Shown here: positions 1 through 7,464 of the stretch, one piece after another
Numbering within the stretch: position 1 is the stretch's first letter
Layout: every line of letters starts with the position of its first letter
Assembly (NCBI RefSeq): GCF_021545335.1
Contig: NZ_CP089312.1
Location: forward strand, 6,076,001-6,140,000
Origin: Streptomyces sp. GQFP
Lineage (GTDB): Bacteria > Actinomycetota > Actinomycetes > Streptomycetales > Streptomycetaceae
Direction of reading: 5' to 3'
Length of the DNA stretch: 64,000 nt
Notes under the pieces: model-generated
Database searches by the model: none
Told to the model about the DNA's origin: nothing
What the model saw: only the letters and a program-made list of their open reading frames with translations
Made by a program: the position numbers and the translations under genes

Positions 1-1
1 G

Positions 2-196
2 GAGGACGCGGCCGAGTCGGAGCCGGACCTGTCGTCGGAGTCGGAGTCGGAGCAGGGCCACGAAGGCCCGGAGGGTGCGGACGGCCGCACCGACGCCCGC
101 CGCGCGGCATCCGCCCGCCGGGCCCGCGAGCGTGGCCGCACGCCTCTGTTCGACCAGTACGAGGACGGCGAGCGGCCCCGCGCGGCCAACGAGTAA
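2..196 (+). CDS. C-terminal end of an acidic, unidentified protein
   Basis: The open frame enters from the left edge and stops at TAA 194-196, giving the last 64 residues. The visible part is a Glu/Ser/Asp-rich stretch (residues 1-27) followed by an Ala/Arg-rich basic stretch and the ending LFDQYEDGERPRAANE. This looks like a disordered tail, and no catalytic motif is present. The tRNA-Ala lies 138 bp downstream on the same strand. I cannot name the protein from this tail. Confidence 0.7.
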   Translation, partial: EDAAESEPDLSSESESEQGHEGPEGADGRTDARRAASARRARERGRTPLFDQYEDGERPRAANE

Positions 197-334
197 CGAG
201 CACCACACGCCTCCGCCCGGCCGCACTCGCCCTGCACTTCGGGCAGGTGGGGGAGCGTGCGGGGGCCTCGACCGAGGGTCCGGAACGGATTTCCGAGCAC
301 CCGGATCGGGATGCTAGAGTTTCACTCGTTGCAA

Positions 335-408
335 GGGCCTGTGGCGCAGTCTGGTAGCGCACCTCGTTCGCATCGAGGGGGTCTGGGGTTCAAATCCCCA
401 CAGGTCCA
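335..408 (+). tRNA. tRNA-Ala (anticodon CGC)
   Basis: A complete 74-nt cloverleaf can be drawn. The seven-pair acceptor stem contains the G3:U70 alanine identity pair, U8 is present, and the D stem is GCGC/GCGC. The anticodon stem CCTCG/CGAGG encloses loop TTCGCAT with anticodon CGC at 369-371, and the T stem is TGGGG/CCCCA with loop TTCAAAT. The discriminator base is A408 and CCA is not encoded. It reads GCG, a common codon at this GC content. tRNA 3' ends are classic integration targets, but no second copy of the 3' end was found in the window. Confidence 0.96.
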
Positions 409-446
409 CGCACGGGCCGTTCACGAGTTGGCTCGTAAGCGGTTCA

Positions 447-485
447 CGAAATCCCGTCCGATCACTTTGATCGGGCGGGATTTCG
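447..485 (+). terminator. Strong hairpin downstream of tRNA-Ala
   Basis: The arms 447-464 and 468-485 pair over 18 positions with one G:T pair and a 3-nt loop. The stem is GC-rich in its centre and has A/T-rich flanks. It lies 39 bp past the tRNA and probably ends its transcript. A closely similar hairpin with similar upstream sequence recurs at 2990-3017. Confidence 0.85.
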
Positions 486-642
486 TTGTTTCTGGGCTGG
501 TTGGGAGGTCTTGGTGCGTGGGCCGGGGTGGTTCGCTGAACGCCGTACGGCTGGCTGCCTGTGCTTGGGCATGGGTGTGCACGCCGAACCGCGGGGCGAT
601 CGGCGTGCGTGGACGATTCGGGGTTGTCGTACGGGCCTGGTG

Positions 643-1035
643 TCAGCGGAGGTGCGGAGGCGGATGCCGCCAGGGGCCTTCGGTCGGCGGCGTGTTGGCC
701 GGGGTGCTGAGCGGAGGCAGGGGGCCGGTGGCGTCGTAGTCGGCGTCGGTGAGCCAGGTCTCCAGGATTCTCAGGTTGGCGACGGTGAGCATGATGGCGA
801 GGAGGAGTGTCTGGGCGACTTGCCCGTGAGCGGGCCGGTGCTTGGGGTTGCCGATGTCGAGAGTTCCGCTCTTGAGGCGGCCGTTGGCTCCTTCGTTGTG
901 GTTGCGGATGGGCCTGTAGGCGTTCAGCCAGGACGTGTGGAGGTAATGGACGTCCTGGCGGTACTTGGCCAGACGCCAGTCGGCGGCCTCGGAGTCGGCG
1001 GGAACGGTGAAGGAGCCTCCGACGCACGCCGGAGG
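643..1035 (-). pseudogene. Transposase C-terminal remnant
   Basis: On the minus strand, about 130 residues resemble the C-terminal third of actinobacterial DDE transposases. A YRQDVHYLHTSWLNAY stretch is followed by RPIRNHNEGANGRLKSGTL and then an alanine/leucine-rich helix (QTLLLAIMLTVANLRI) ending LETWL. The usual N-terminal DNA-binding part and the first catalytic aspartates are missing, and upstream sequence in this frame is low-quality translation. I call it a decayed fragment, with boundaries approximate. It marks this spot as a past insertion site. Confidence 0.6.
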
Positions 1036-1159
1036 CAGGGCATCCTCTGGGCGGCGGCGCGAGGCGTTCGGCGTCGGAGATGTGGATCGTGGGCCGGGCG
1101 GCGGCATGTGTGGTGCGGATCTGTGGAAGCGCTTCGTCCCCTCCCGGAAGGGTCGGGGA

Positions 1160-1188
1160 TTGCCGAGACAGAAAGCGCTCTCTATGCT
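1160..1188 (+). promoter_or_regulatory. Putative promoter for the acyltransferase-fusion gene
   Basis: TTGCCG (1160-1165) and TATGCT (1183-1188) are separated by 17 nt, which fits a housekeeping sigma-70-type promoter. Transcription would begin near 1195-1196, at the GTG proposed as start codon, implying a leaderless mRNA. This is an inference from sequence alone. Confidence 0.5.
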
Positions 1189-1195
1189 GGCGGGC

Positions 1196-2911
1196 GTGGA
1201 TTCAGAAGGCGTTGGCAAGGACTCTTACTTCGACTACTGTCCCTGGGATTTCACGCGTCGGGCCTCCGCCGCACAGCGTGTGGCGCAGACCGCGCACCAG
1301 AAGAGTCTGGTCGAATCCGGTGCGAGGCTTGGGCCGCGATGCTACGTCTCTTCAACTGCTGCCGTGTTCACCGATGTTCTGTGTCTGGGCGCCGACTCCT
1401 ACATCGCGGGGTACGCCTATGTCACGGGCGAGGTGCGGGCCGGGCGTGACTGCTCGGTCAATCCGTACGCGACGGTGCGTGGGCAGGTGACGCTCGGGGA
1501 TGGGGTGCGTATCGGCGCGCACGCTTCTCTGCTCGGTTTCAATCATGGTTTCGCCCCGGACCAGCCCGTGCACCGGCAGCCGCTGACGAGCAAGGGCATC
1601 GTCGTCGGGGATGACGTGTGGATCGGCTCGAACGTCGTCGTCCTGGACGGGGTGACGATCGGCGATCACTGCGTGGTGGGAGCGGGAGCAGTCGTCACCA
1701 AAGACCTCGCGCCATGGTCGATCGCCGCCGGGAACCCGGCCCGCCCGCTGCGTGATCGCCGAGAGAGCGGCGGATCGGGAACCCGGCCACCGGCAGGTGA
1801 CCTGGGTGATGCCGTGGCGAGTTTCGCCGAGCAGGCCCGGGCGCAGGCTGCCGATGTCCTGGCTCGTTGCTGGAACGACGACACCGGCCGCTACAGCGAT
1901 CGGCCGGGCGTTTCGGCGACGGTGCGCGCGCACTGCGACGCTGTGGAGATCGCCGATCTGCTGCTGGGTGCGCCACCGCAGCAGATGGCCGCCGCCGAGC
2001 ATGCCGAGCGACTGCGTGCGCTGCAGGACCCGGTGAGCGGGCTGGTGCCTGAGCTCGCCCCTGCAGGAGGTCCGGGCACGCTGCCCGATCCGGCACACGA
2101 TGGGTGGATCGAGGACGGCGGTGCCGAGTACCACGTGCTGTCGGTGGGCTATGCGCTGGAGTTGCTGGGCTCCCGGTTCACCCATCCCGTTCACGTCGTG
2201 GACCGGATGACGGCAGGTCAGCTGGTGGCGCGGCTGGAGACGTTGCCTTGGCGGACCGGGGCGTGGTCGGCGGGCGCGTGGGTGGACTGCTGGGCGACTG
2301 CCGCGTATCGCAATCTTGACCTCCGGGGTGAGGCTTCCGGCGGTTCCGGTGCCCTGGAGGCGCTGTTCGGCTGGCTGGGTACGCGGGTGGATCCGTGGAC
2401 CGGGATGTGGGGTGCGGCGGCCTCGCCGACCGAGGGTCGGCTTCAACTGGTCAACGGCTATTACCGGCTGACCCGTGGCTCGTTCGCACAGTTCGGACTT
2501 CCCGTGCCGCATGCGGAGCGTGTGGTGGACACCGTGCTGGCCCATGCCGGCGATCCGCGCTGGTTCGCGGCGGAACGTCAGAACGCGTGCAATGTGCTGG
2601 ACGTGGCGCATCCGTTGTGGCTTGCGGGACGTCAGACCCGTCATCGGGAGGATGAGGTGCGGGCGTGGGCGCGGGAGCAGTTGGCACCGGCGCTGGGGCG
2701 CTGGCGTGACGGGGCCGGTTTCGGCTTCGGTCCGGCGGGAGAGGGCGGCTCGGGTCCCGGCCGGGAGCCGGGGCTGCAGGGTACCGAAATGTGGCTGGCC
2801 ATCATCTGGCTGCTGGCCGATCTGGTGGGAGTGGCGGATCGGCTGGGGTATCGGCCACGGGGTGTGCACCGCCCCGAGCCGGTCCGCTCATCCGCGTTCA
2901 CAATGCCCTGA
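1196..2911 (+). CDS. Hexapeptide-repeat acyltransferase fused to an alpha-helical barrel-like domain
   Basis: The protein is 571 residues. Residues about 45-180 form a left-handed beta-helix acyltransferase of the maltose/galactoside O-acetyltransferase type, with imperfect hexads such as IGSNVV, VTIGDH and VVGAGAVV and the closing AAGNPARPLRDR. Residues about 195-560 are helical with repeated Trp/Gly motifs (GAWSAGAWVDCWATA, GMWGAA, GTEMWLAIIWLLADL), recalling alpha/alpha-toroid folds such as terpene-cyclase-like or glycosidase domains. The acceptor and the job of the second domain are unknown. GTG 1196 is chosen because a TATGCT -10 element lies 7 nt upstream; ATG 1184 is in frame but overlaps that element. 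The gene stands alone between a transposase remnant and a terminator. Confidence 0.75.
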   Translation: MDSEGVGKDSYFDYCPWDFTRRASAAQRVAQTAHQKSLVESGARLGPRCYVSSTAAVFTDVLCLGADSYIAGYAYVTGEVRAGRDCSVNPYATVRGQVTLGDGVRIGAHASLLGFNHGFAPDQPVHRQPLTSKGIVVGDDVWIGSNVVVLDGVTIGDHCVVGAGAVVTKDLAPWSIAAGNPARPLRDRRESGGSGTRPPAGDLGDAVASFAEQARAQAADVLARCWNDDTGRYSDRPGVSATVRAHCDAVEIADLLLGAPPQQMAAAEHAERLRALQDPVSGLVPELAPAGGPGTLPDPAHDGWIEDGGAEYHVLSVGYALELLGSRFTHPVHVVDRMTAGQLVARLETLPWRTGAWSAGAWVDCWATAAYRNLDLRGEASGGSGALEALFGWLGTRVDPWTGMWGAAASPTEGRLQLVNGYYRLTRGSFAQFGLPVPHAERVVDTVLAHAGDPRWFAAERQNACNVLDVAHPLWLAGRQTRHREDEVRAWAREQLAPALGRWRDGAGFGFGPAGEGGSGPGREPGLQGTEMWLAIIWLLADLVGVADRLGYRPRGVHRPEPVRSSAFTMP

Positions 2912-2989
2912 CGGGGTCTGTGGTGCATTGAGTCTTCGTCGTGGGTGATCACGACTGTTCTTGAGTTGGCTCAGGGGTAGTTGACGAGA

Positions 2990-3017
2990 TCCCGCCCGAT
3001 CGGAAGATCGGGCGGGA
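2990..3017 (+). terminator. Rho-independent-type hairpin after the acyltransferase fusion
   Basis: Twelve-base arms 2990-3001 and 3006-3017 are perfectly complementary with a GGAA loop, and a short T-run follows at 3024-3027. Its sequence is near-identical to the tRNA terminator at 447-485. Confidence 0.85.
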
Positions 3018-3197
3018 AACGATCTTTTCGCACACGGGAAGCGATCTCCGCGTAGGCCCTTTCACCGCACGTCAGCCCCACTCGTGAACACCCCAAGTCC
3101 GAGGGGTTCCTTGTGACTTGGGGTAGGGGCAGGCATACCCCCAACCCGCCCGCTGGGCCCATGGTGGGACCAACATGCGCCTCCTACCGTGATCGTC

Positions 3198-4508
3198 ATG
3201 CAGCCGAAGAGCGTGTGGCAGGCCATGGTCCGGCCGGGGTTTCTGGTGTCGTGGTGGCCTTGGCGGGCGGTCGTCTATCTCGTCAGTGGGGCCGTGATCG
3301 GGGCCTTTGTCTTTGTGCTGGTCGTGCTCATGGTGGTGGCCGGTGGGGCGCTCGCCGTGGTGCTTGTGGGGCTGCCGCTGCTGGTCGCCCTCGCGCTCTC
3401 CGGGCCTCCCGTCGCCCGGGTCGAGCGGCTCAGGCTGCGGATCGTCGACGCTGAGGCGGTGCCCGATCCGCATCGGGAGCCCGTGGTGCCGGGGCTGCGG
3501 GCCTGGCTGGTCGTGCGGTTGCGGGAGCGGGCCACCTGGCGGGAGCTGGGGTATGTGGTGCTGTTCGCGGGGCTGTTGTGGCCCGTGGACGCTCTTGTCG
3601 TCGCCGTCGGGCTGCTCGTACCGGTGTCCCTGGTGGCGACTCCGGTGCTGATGGCCACCGTCGGTGACGGGCAGGAGGCCAAGGTGCTCAAGGAGTGGAC
3701 GGTCACCGACTGGCCGACCGCCTTTGGATGCTCGGTCGGCGGGCTGGTTCTGCTTGCCCTGTGTGCTTATGCGCTCGGGGTTGTCGCCGGGGCGCGGGCC
3801 GGGCTGACGCGGCTGCTGATCGCCGCCCGTGACGTCGAGTTGGGGGAGCGGGTCGTCGAACTCGCCCGTTCCCGTGTGCGGTTGGTGGACGCCTTCGAGG
3901 CCGAGCGGCGGCGGATCGAGCGCGATCTGCACGACGGGGCACAGCAGCGGCTGGTCGCCCTGTCGGTGACTCTTGGAGTGGCCCGGCTGGACGCGCCGCC
4001 GGGGTCGCCGCTCGCCGAGCAACTGGCCAAGGCCCAGGGGGAGGTGGGGAGCGCGCTGGAGGAACTGCGCGAGCTGATCCATGGGATCCATCCCCAGGTG
4101 CTCACGGATTACGGGCTTCAGGCTGCCGTCGCCGACGCCGCGGATCGTGCGGCCGTGCCCGTGGATGTCAGCCTCGACCTGCCCGGACGTCTGCCCCGGG
4201 CCGTCGAGTCGGCCGCGTACTTCGTGGTCTGCGAGGCGCTCACCAACGTCGACCGGCACAGCGGGGCCAGTCGGGCCGAGGTCGGGGGCGGCCATCGTGA
4301 TGGGCGGCTGTTCGTCGAGGTGCGGGACGACGGGTGCGGTGGGGCCGATCCCGGGGGTGGCAGCGGGCTCACCGGGCTCTCGGACCGGGTGTCAGTGCTC
4401 GATGGCAGACTTTCCCTGTCCAGCCCGCCGGGTGGACCTACGGCGCTGCGGGTGGAGATTCCTTGCGAGTGGAGCCAGTTGACGGATCGCGGCCGGCGCT
4501 CCGCGTAG
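3198..4508 (+). CDS. Sensor histidine kinase (NarL/DesK type, HisKA_3)
   Basis: This 436-residue kinase has three hydrophobic blocks, at about residues 20-75, 115-155 and 175-205, forming the 'sensor domain-containing' membrane module common in actinobacteria. The dimerisation box RDLHDGAQQRL follows, with the phospho-acceptor His near residue 245, and then a HATPase domain with an N box (EALTNVDRHS) and a glycine-rich G box. It should autophosphorylate and pass phosphate to the overlapping LuxR-type regulator at 4469-5140. ATG 3198 is chosen; GTG 3189 is also in frame and neither has a clear Shine-Dalgarno. The signal sensed is unknown. Confidence 0.9.
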   Translation: MQPKSVWQAMVRPGFLVSWWPWRAVVYLVSGAVIGAFVFVLVVLMVVAGGALAVVLVGLPLLVALALSGPPVARVERLRLRIVDAEAVPDPHREPVVPGLRAWLVVRLRERATWRELGYVVLFAGLLWPVDALVVAVGLLVPVSLVATPVLMATVGDGQEAKVLKEWTVTDWPTAFGCSVGGLVLLALCAYALGVVAGARAGLTRLLIAARDVELGERVVELARSRVRLVDAFEAERRRIERDLHDGAQQRLVALSVTLGVARLDAPPGSPLAEQLAKAQGEVGSALEELRELIHGIHPQVLTDYGLQAAVADAADRAAVPVDVSLDLPGRLPRAVESAAYFVVCEALTNVDRHSGASRAEVGGGHRDGRLFVEVRDDGCGGADPGGGSGLTGLSDRVSVLDGRLSLSSPPGGPTALRVEIPCEWSQLTDRGRRSA

Positions 4509-5140
4509 TCCTCGCCGAGGACAGCGTGCTGCTGCGGGAGGGGCTGATCGGGCTGCTCACCCGCGTCGGCCACGAGGTCGTGGCTGCCGTCGGGGACGCG
4601 GAGGCGCTGCTCGTGGCGGTCGCCGAGCATGAGCCCGACATCGTGGTCACGGACGTACGCATGCCGCCCGGGTTTCGGGACGAGGGGCTGCACGCCGCGG
4701 TGCGGCTGCGTGAGGCGCGGCCGTCGCTGCCTGTGCTCGTCCTCAGTCAGTACGTCCAGCGGGCCTACGCCGCCGAGTTGCTCGACTCCGGGGACGGCAC
4801 CGGTGTCGGCTATCTGCTCAAGGACCGGGTCGGGCAGGTCGAGGAGTTCGTCGACGCGCTGGGGCGGGTCGCGGACGGGGGTACGGTCGTCGACCCCGAG
4901 GTCGTACGGCAGTTGCTGCGCCGGCGGCGCGACCCGTTGGAGCGGCTGACCCCGCGTGAGCGCGAGGTGCTGGCGCTGATGGCGGAGGGCCGGTCCAACG
5001 GCTCGATAGCGCGGGAACTGGTCGTCTCCGAGGCTGCCGTCGGCAAGCACATCGGTGGCATTCTCGCCAAGCTGGAGTTGCCTCCGGCGGACGAGACGCA
5101 TCGGCGGGTGCTGGCGGTGCTCACCTATCTGCGGGCGTGA
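4469..5140 (+). CDS. NarL/LuxR-family response regulator
   Basis: The 223-residue regulator begins with a receiver domain (residues about 10-130) carrying the acidic pocket AEDS and the phospho-acceptor Asp in VVTDVRMPPG. It ends with a LuxR helix-turn-helix beginning at LTPREREVLALMAEG. It starts at GTG 4469, 40 nt inside the kinase gene, so the two proteins are probably made by coupled translation and work as a pair. The last codons (CTG CGG GCG TGA) form the first unit of a 21-bp tandem repeat that runs on past the stop. Confidence 0.92.
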   Translation: MEPVDGSRPALRVVLAEDSVLLREGLIGLLTRVGHEVVAAVGDAEALLVAVAEHEPDIVVTDVRMPPGFRDEGLHAAVRLREARPSLPVLVLSQYVQRAYAAELLDSGDGTGVGYLLKDRVGQVEEFVDALGRVADGGTVVDPEVVRQLLRRRRDPLERLTPREREVLALMAEGRSNGSIARELVVSEAAVGKHIGGILAKLELPPADETHRRVLAVLTYLRA

Positions 5141-5268
5141 GGAACCCGTCTGCGGGCGTGAGGAACCCGTCTGCGGGCGTGAGGAACCCGTCTGCGGGCG
5201 TGAGGAACCCGTCTGCGGGCGTGAGGAACCCATCTACGGGCGTAAGGAATCCGTCTGCGGGCGTGAGT
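5128..5268 (+). repeat. 21-bp tandem repeat starting inside the response-regulator gene
   Basis: The unit tctgcgggcgtgaggaaccc plus one base is repeated about 6.7 times: units at 5128, 5149, 5170 and 5191 are identical, those at 5212 and 5233 carry substitutions, and a partial copy starts at 5254. The first copy spans the last codons and stop of the response regulator, so later copies look like slippage duplications of the gene end. The 21-bp length keeps frames open on both strands. Confidence 0.95.
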
Positions 5269-5286
5269 GGTCGGCCCGTACCCGGC

Positions 5287-5766
5287 CTACAGGCTCTTCG
5301 CGAAGCAGCGGCTCGATTCGAAGTGGCGGTAGTAGCCGAACTTCTCGCAGGGTTCGTAGCCGCTGGAGGTGTAGAGGGCGATGGCCTCCGGCTGTCTGTC
5401 GCCCGTCTCCAGGACCATGCGGATGCGGCCGGCGGTGCGGGCGTCCTCCTCCAGGGCGGCGAGTATGCGGCGGGCCAGGCCCAGGCCGCGGGCCTCCTCG
5501 ACGACGTACATCCGCTTCAACTCGGCGTCGCCGGGCAGATAGCCTTCCTCGGACTCCTCGTCATGGCCGCGCCAGCCGCCGGTGGCCACCGGGCGGTCCT
5601 GCTCGTCGTACGCGATCAGATACAGGCCGGACGGCGGGTCGAACATCGCCGGGTCGAGGTGCGTGACGTCGCCGTCGTCGTTGTAGCGGGCGGCGTACTC
5701 GGCCTGGACCTGGTCGTTGAGCTTGACGGCGTCGGGGTGGTCGAAGGAGACCCGGCGGATATTCAT
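5287..5766 (-). CDS. GNAT-family N-acetyltransferase
   Basis: The 159-residue protein has the GNAT core: a beta-strand LYLIAYDEQDRPVATGGW, the ELKRMYVVEEARGLGLARRIL motif A with the acetyl-CoA-binding RGLGLA loop, and the C-terminal YTSSGYEPCEKFGYY motif B. It should acetylate a small-molecule or protein amine, but the substrate cannot be inferred. ATG 5766 (MNIRRVSF) is preferred over an in-frame ATG 24 bp upstream because the latter adds residues outside the fold. It is divergent from exonuclease III and its 3' end faces the tandem repeat. Confidence 0.85.
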   Translation of the reverse strand: MNIRRVSFDHPDAVKLNDQVQAEYAARYNDDGDVTHLDPAMFDPPSGLYLIAYDEQDRPVATGGWRGHDEESEEGYLPGDAELKRMYVVEEARGLGLARRILAALEEDARTAGRIRMVLETGDRQPEAIALYTSSGYEPCEKFGYYRHFESSRCFAKSL

Positions 5767-5834
5767 GTCAAGCACGGTACATCTATGCATTGTGTCGCCG
5801 CCATGTGTTTTCGGTCTCCGGGTATCGTGCCCGC

Positions 5835-6638
5835 GTGCTGACAGTGACCTCTGTGAATGTGAACGGACTGCGGGCCGCCGCGAAGAAGGGCTTCGTGGAG
5901 TGGCTCGCCGGGACCTCCGCCGATGTGCTGTGCCTCCAGGAGGTGCGCGCCGAGCCCCAGCAGCTGCCGGAGGAGGTCCGCGCGCCCGAGGGCTGGTACG
6001 TCACGCACGCGCCCGCCGCCGCCAAGGGCCGCGCCGGCGTCTCCCTCTACAGCCGCCGCGAGCCCGACCGCGTCCAGGTCGGCTTCGGCTCCGCCGAGTT
6101 CGACGGCAGCGGCCGGTACGTCGAGGCCGACCTGCCCGGTATCACCGTCGCCAGTCTGTATCTGCCTTCCGGGGAGGTCGGTACGGACCGGCAGGACGAG
6201 AAGATCCGCTTCATGGACGAGTTCCTCGCCTATCTGAAGGACCTGCGGGAGCGGGCCGCCGCCGACGGGCGCGAGGTCGTCGTCTGCGGTGACTGGAACA
6301 TCGCCCACCAGCCGGCCGACCTCAAGAACTGGCGCGCCAACCAGAAGAACTCCGGGTTCCTGCCGGAGGAGCGGGAGTGGCTCGGGCGGGTGCTCGATGC
6401 GGGGGACGGCGGGTACGTGGATGTGGTGCGGGCGCTGCATCCGGAGGTTGAGGGGCCGTACTCGTGGTGGTCTTATCGGGGGCGGGCCTTTGACAACGAT
6501 TCAGGATGGCGGATCGATTATCAGATTTCCACGGCGGGGCTGGCCGGCAAGGCGGTCAAGGGGTACGTCGAGCGCGCGGCGACCCATGCCGAGCGCTGGT
6601 CCGATCATGCTCCCGTCACCGTCGTCTACGACCTCTGA
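5835..6638 (+). CDS. xthA: Exodeoxyribonuclease III / AP endonuclease
   Basis: The 267-residue protein is of normal ExoIII length. It shows the family motifs in order: SVNVNGLRAA, the metal-binding glutamate in LCLQEVRAE, GDWNIAHQPADLKNW, SWWSYRGRAFDNDSGWRIDY, and the catalytic ending WSDHAPVTVVYDL. It cleaves DNA 5' of abasic sites and degrades 3' ends in base-excision repair. The GTG start lies 7 nt after a TATCGT -10-like element (5823-5828), suggesting a leaderless transcript. It converges with the MerR gene, with 12 bp between stop codons. Confidence 0.95.
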   Translation: MLTVTSVNVNGLRAAAKKGFVEWLAGTSADVLCLQEVRAEPQQLPEEVRAPEGWYVTHAPAAAKGRAGVSLYSRREPDRVQVGFGSAEFDGSGRYVEADLPGITVASLYLPSGEVGTDRQDEKIRFMDEFLAYLKDLRERAAADGREVVVCGDWNIAHQPADLKNWRANQKNSGFLPEEREWLGRVLDAGDGGYVDVVRALHPEVEGPYSWWSYRGRAFDNDSGWRIDYQISTAGLAGKAVKGYVERAATHAERWSDHAPVTVVYDL

Positions 6639-6650
6639 GCCGCCTGACTT

Positions 6651-7331
6651 TCATGGGTTCTGGCGCAGTCTGCGGTCCAGCGCCAGTGACAGTTCCGCCT
6701 CCACCACCCGGCGGGCCAGTGGGCGCAGGCGGGCGGGGTCGCCCTCCGGGGCGTGGGTGAGGATCACGTCCGTGAAGATCTCGGCCAGGGCGTCCGCGTG
6801 GTCGCGTACCCGCTTGCCCGCCGCGAGGACCGCCGACAGCGGGATGCCCTCCTGGACCAGTGCCGCCGACGCCTCCAGGAGGCTGCGGCTGATGTGGACG
6901 ATCTGGTCGCCGTCGATGCCCAGATAGCCGAGGTCCATCGAGGCCGCGAGGTTCTCGGGGGTGGCGTCCGGGCCGAAGCGGTCGGCGAGGTCCTCGGGGG
7001 TGAGGCGGACCGGGGTCTCCTCGGTGGGGGCGCCGAGGCCGAGCAGGTCGGCGACATCCCGGCCGTGGTCGAAGGCTTCGGCGAGTTCCGCGATGCCGTT
7101 GAGGGTGTGGCCGCGTTCCAGCAGCGCCGAGATCGTGCGCAGCCGGGCCAGGTGGTGGTCGTCGTACCAGACGATGCGGCCCTCGCGGCGGGGCGGTGGG
7201 ATCAGTTTGCGTTCGCGGTAGAAGCGCAGGGTGCGGACGGTGATGCCGGCCAGCCTGGCCAGCTCCTCCATCCGGTACTCCGTCCGGTGCTCGTGCTGTT
7301 CGGCGTTCTCAGCTGCGTCTGCGTCTGCCAC
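6651..7331 (-). CDS. MerR-family transcriptional regulator
   Basis: The 226-residue protein has an N-terminal winged helix with the MerR signature YRMEELARLAGITVRTLRFY followed by a REGRIVWYDDHHLARLRTI wing. A long helical C-terminal region has no cysteines of a metal-binding type, so it probably responds to an organic ligand. It is divergent from the monooxygenase-hydrolase-dehydrogenase operon, with 133 bp between starts, and is the obvious candidate regulator of that operon. Spaced Glu/Asp/His residues before the HTH form a disordered N-terminus, so a later start is possible. Confidence 0.88.
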   Translation of the reverse strand: MADADAAENAEQHEHRTEYRMEELARLAGITVRTLRFYRERKLIPPPRREGRIVWYDDHHLARLRTISALLERGHTLNGIAELAEAFDHGRDVADLLGLGAPTEETPVRLTPEDLADRFGPDATPENLAASMDLGYLGIDGDQIVHISRSLLEASAALVQEGIPLSAVLAAGKRVRDHADALAEIFTDVILTHAPEGDPARLRPLARRVVEAELSLALDRRLRQNP

Positions 7332-7464
7332 GTCGGAACCCTATGGCGTACTGCCGGTAACTTTCCCTCTCCCGGCCCCTACCGGTCAGTACGCCCCTCC
7401 TCTACTCTCCCCATTGCGCCAGTGTTCACTGGCGGAGTCGCGTACGACGCATGGAGGCATCGGC

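Noticed and set aside
965..1195. Upstream extension of the acyltransferase fusion to 965
   Set aside because: The added residues overlap the transposase remnant on the other strand and show no domain, and a promoter lies at 1160-1188.
335..3000. tRNA-Ala as attachment site for an intact integrative element
   Set aside because: No second copy of the tRNA 3' end and no integrase gene were found in the window.
5128..5268. Repeat array that could suggest CRISPR
   Set aside because: The units are directly joined with no spacers, and no cas genes are present.
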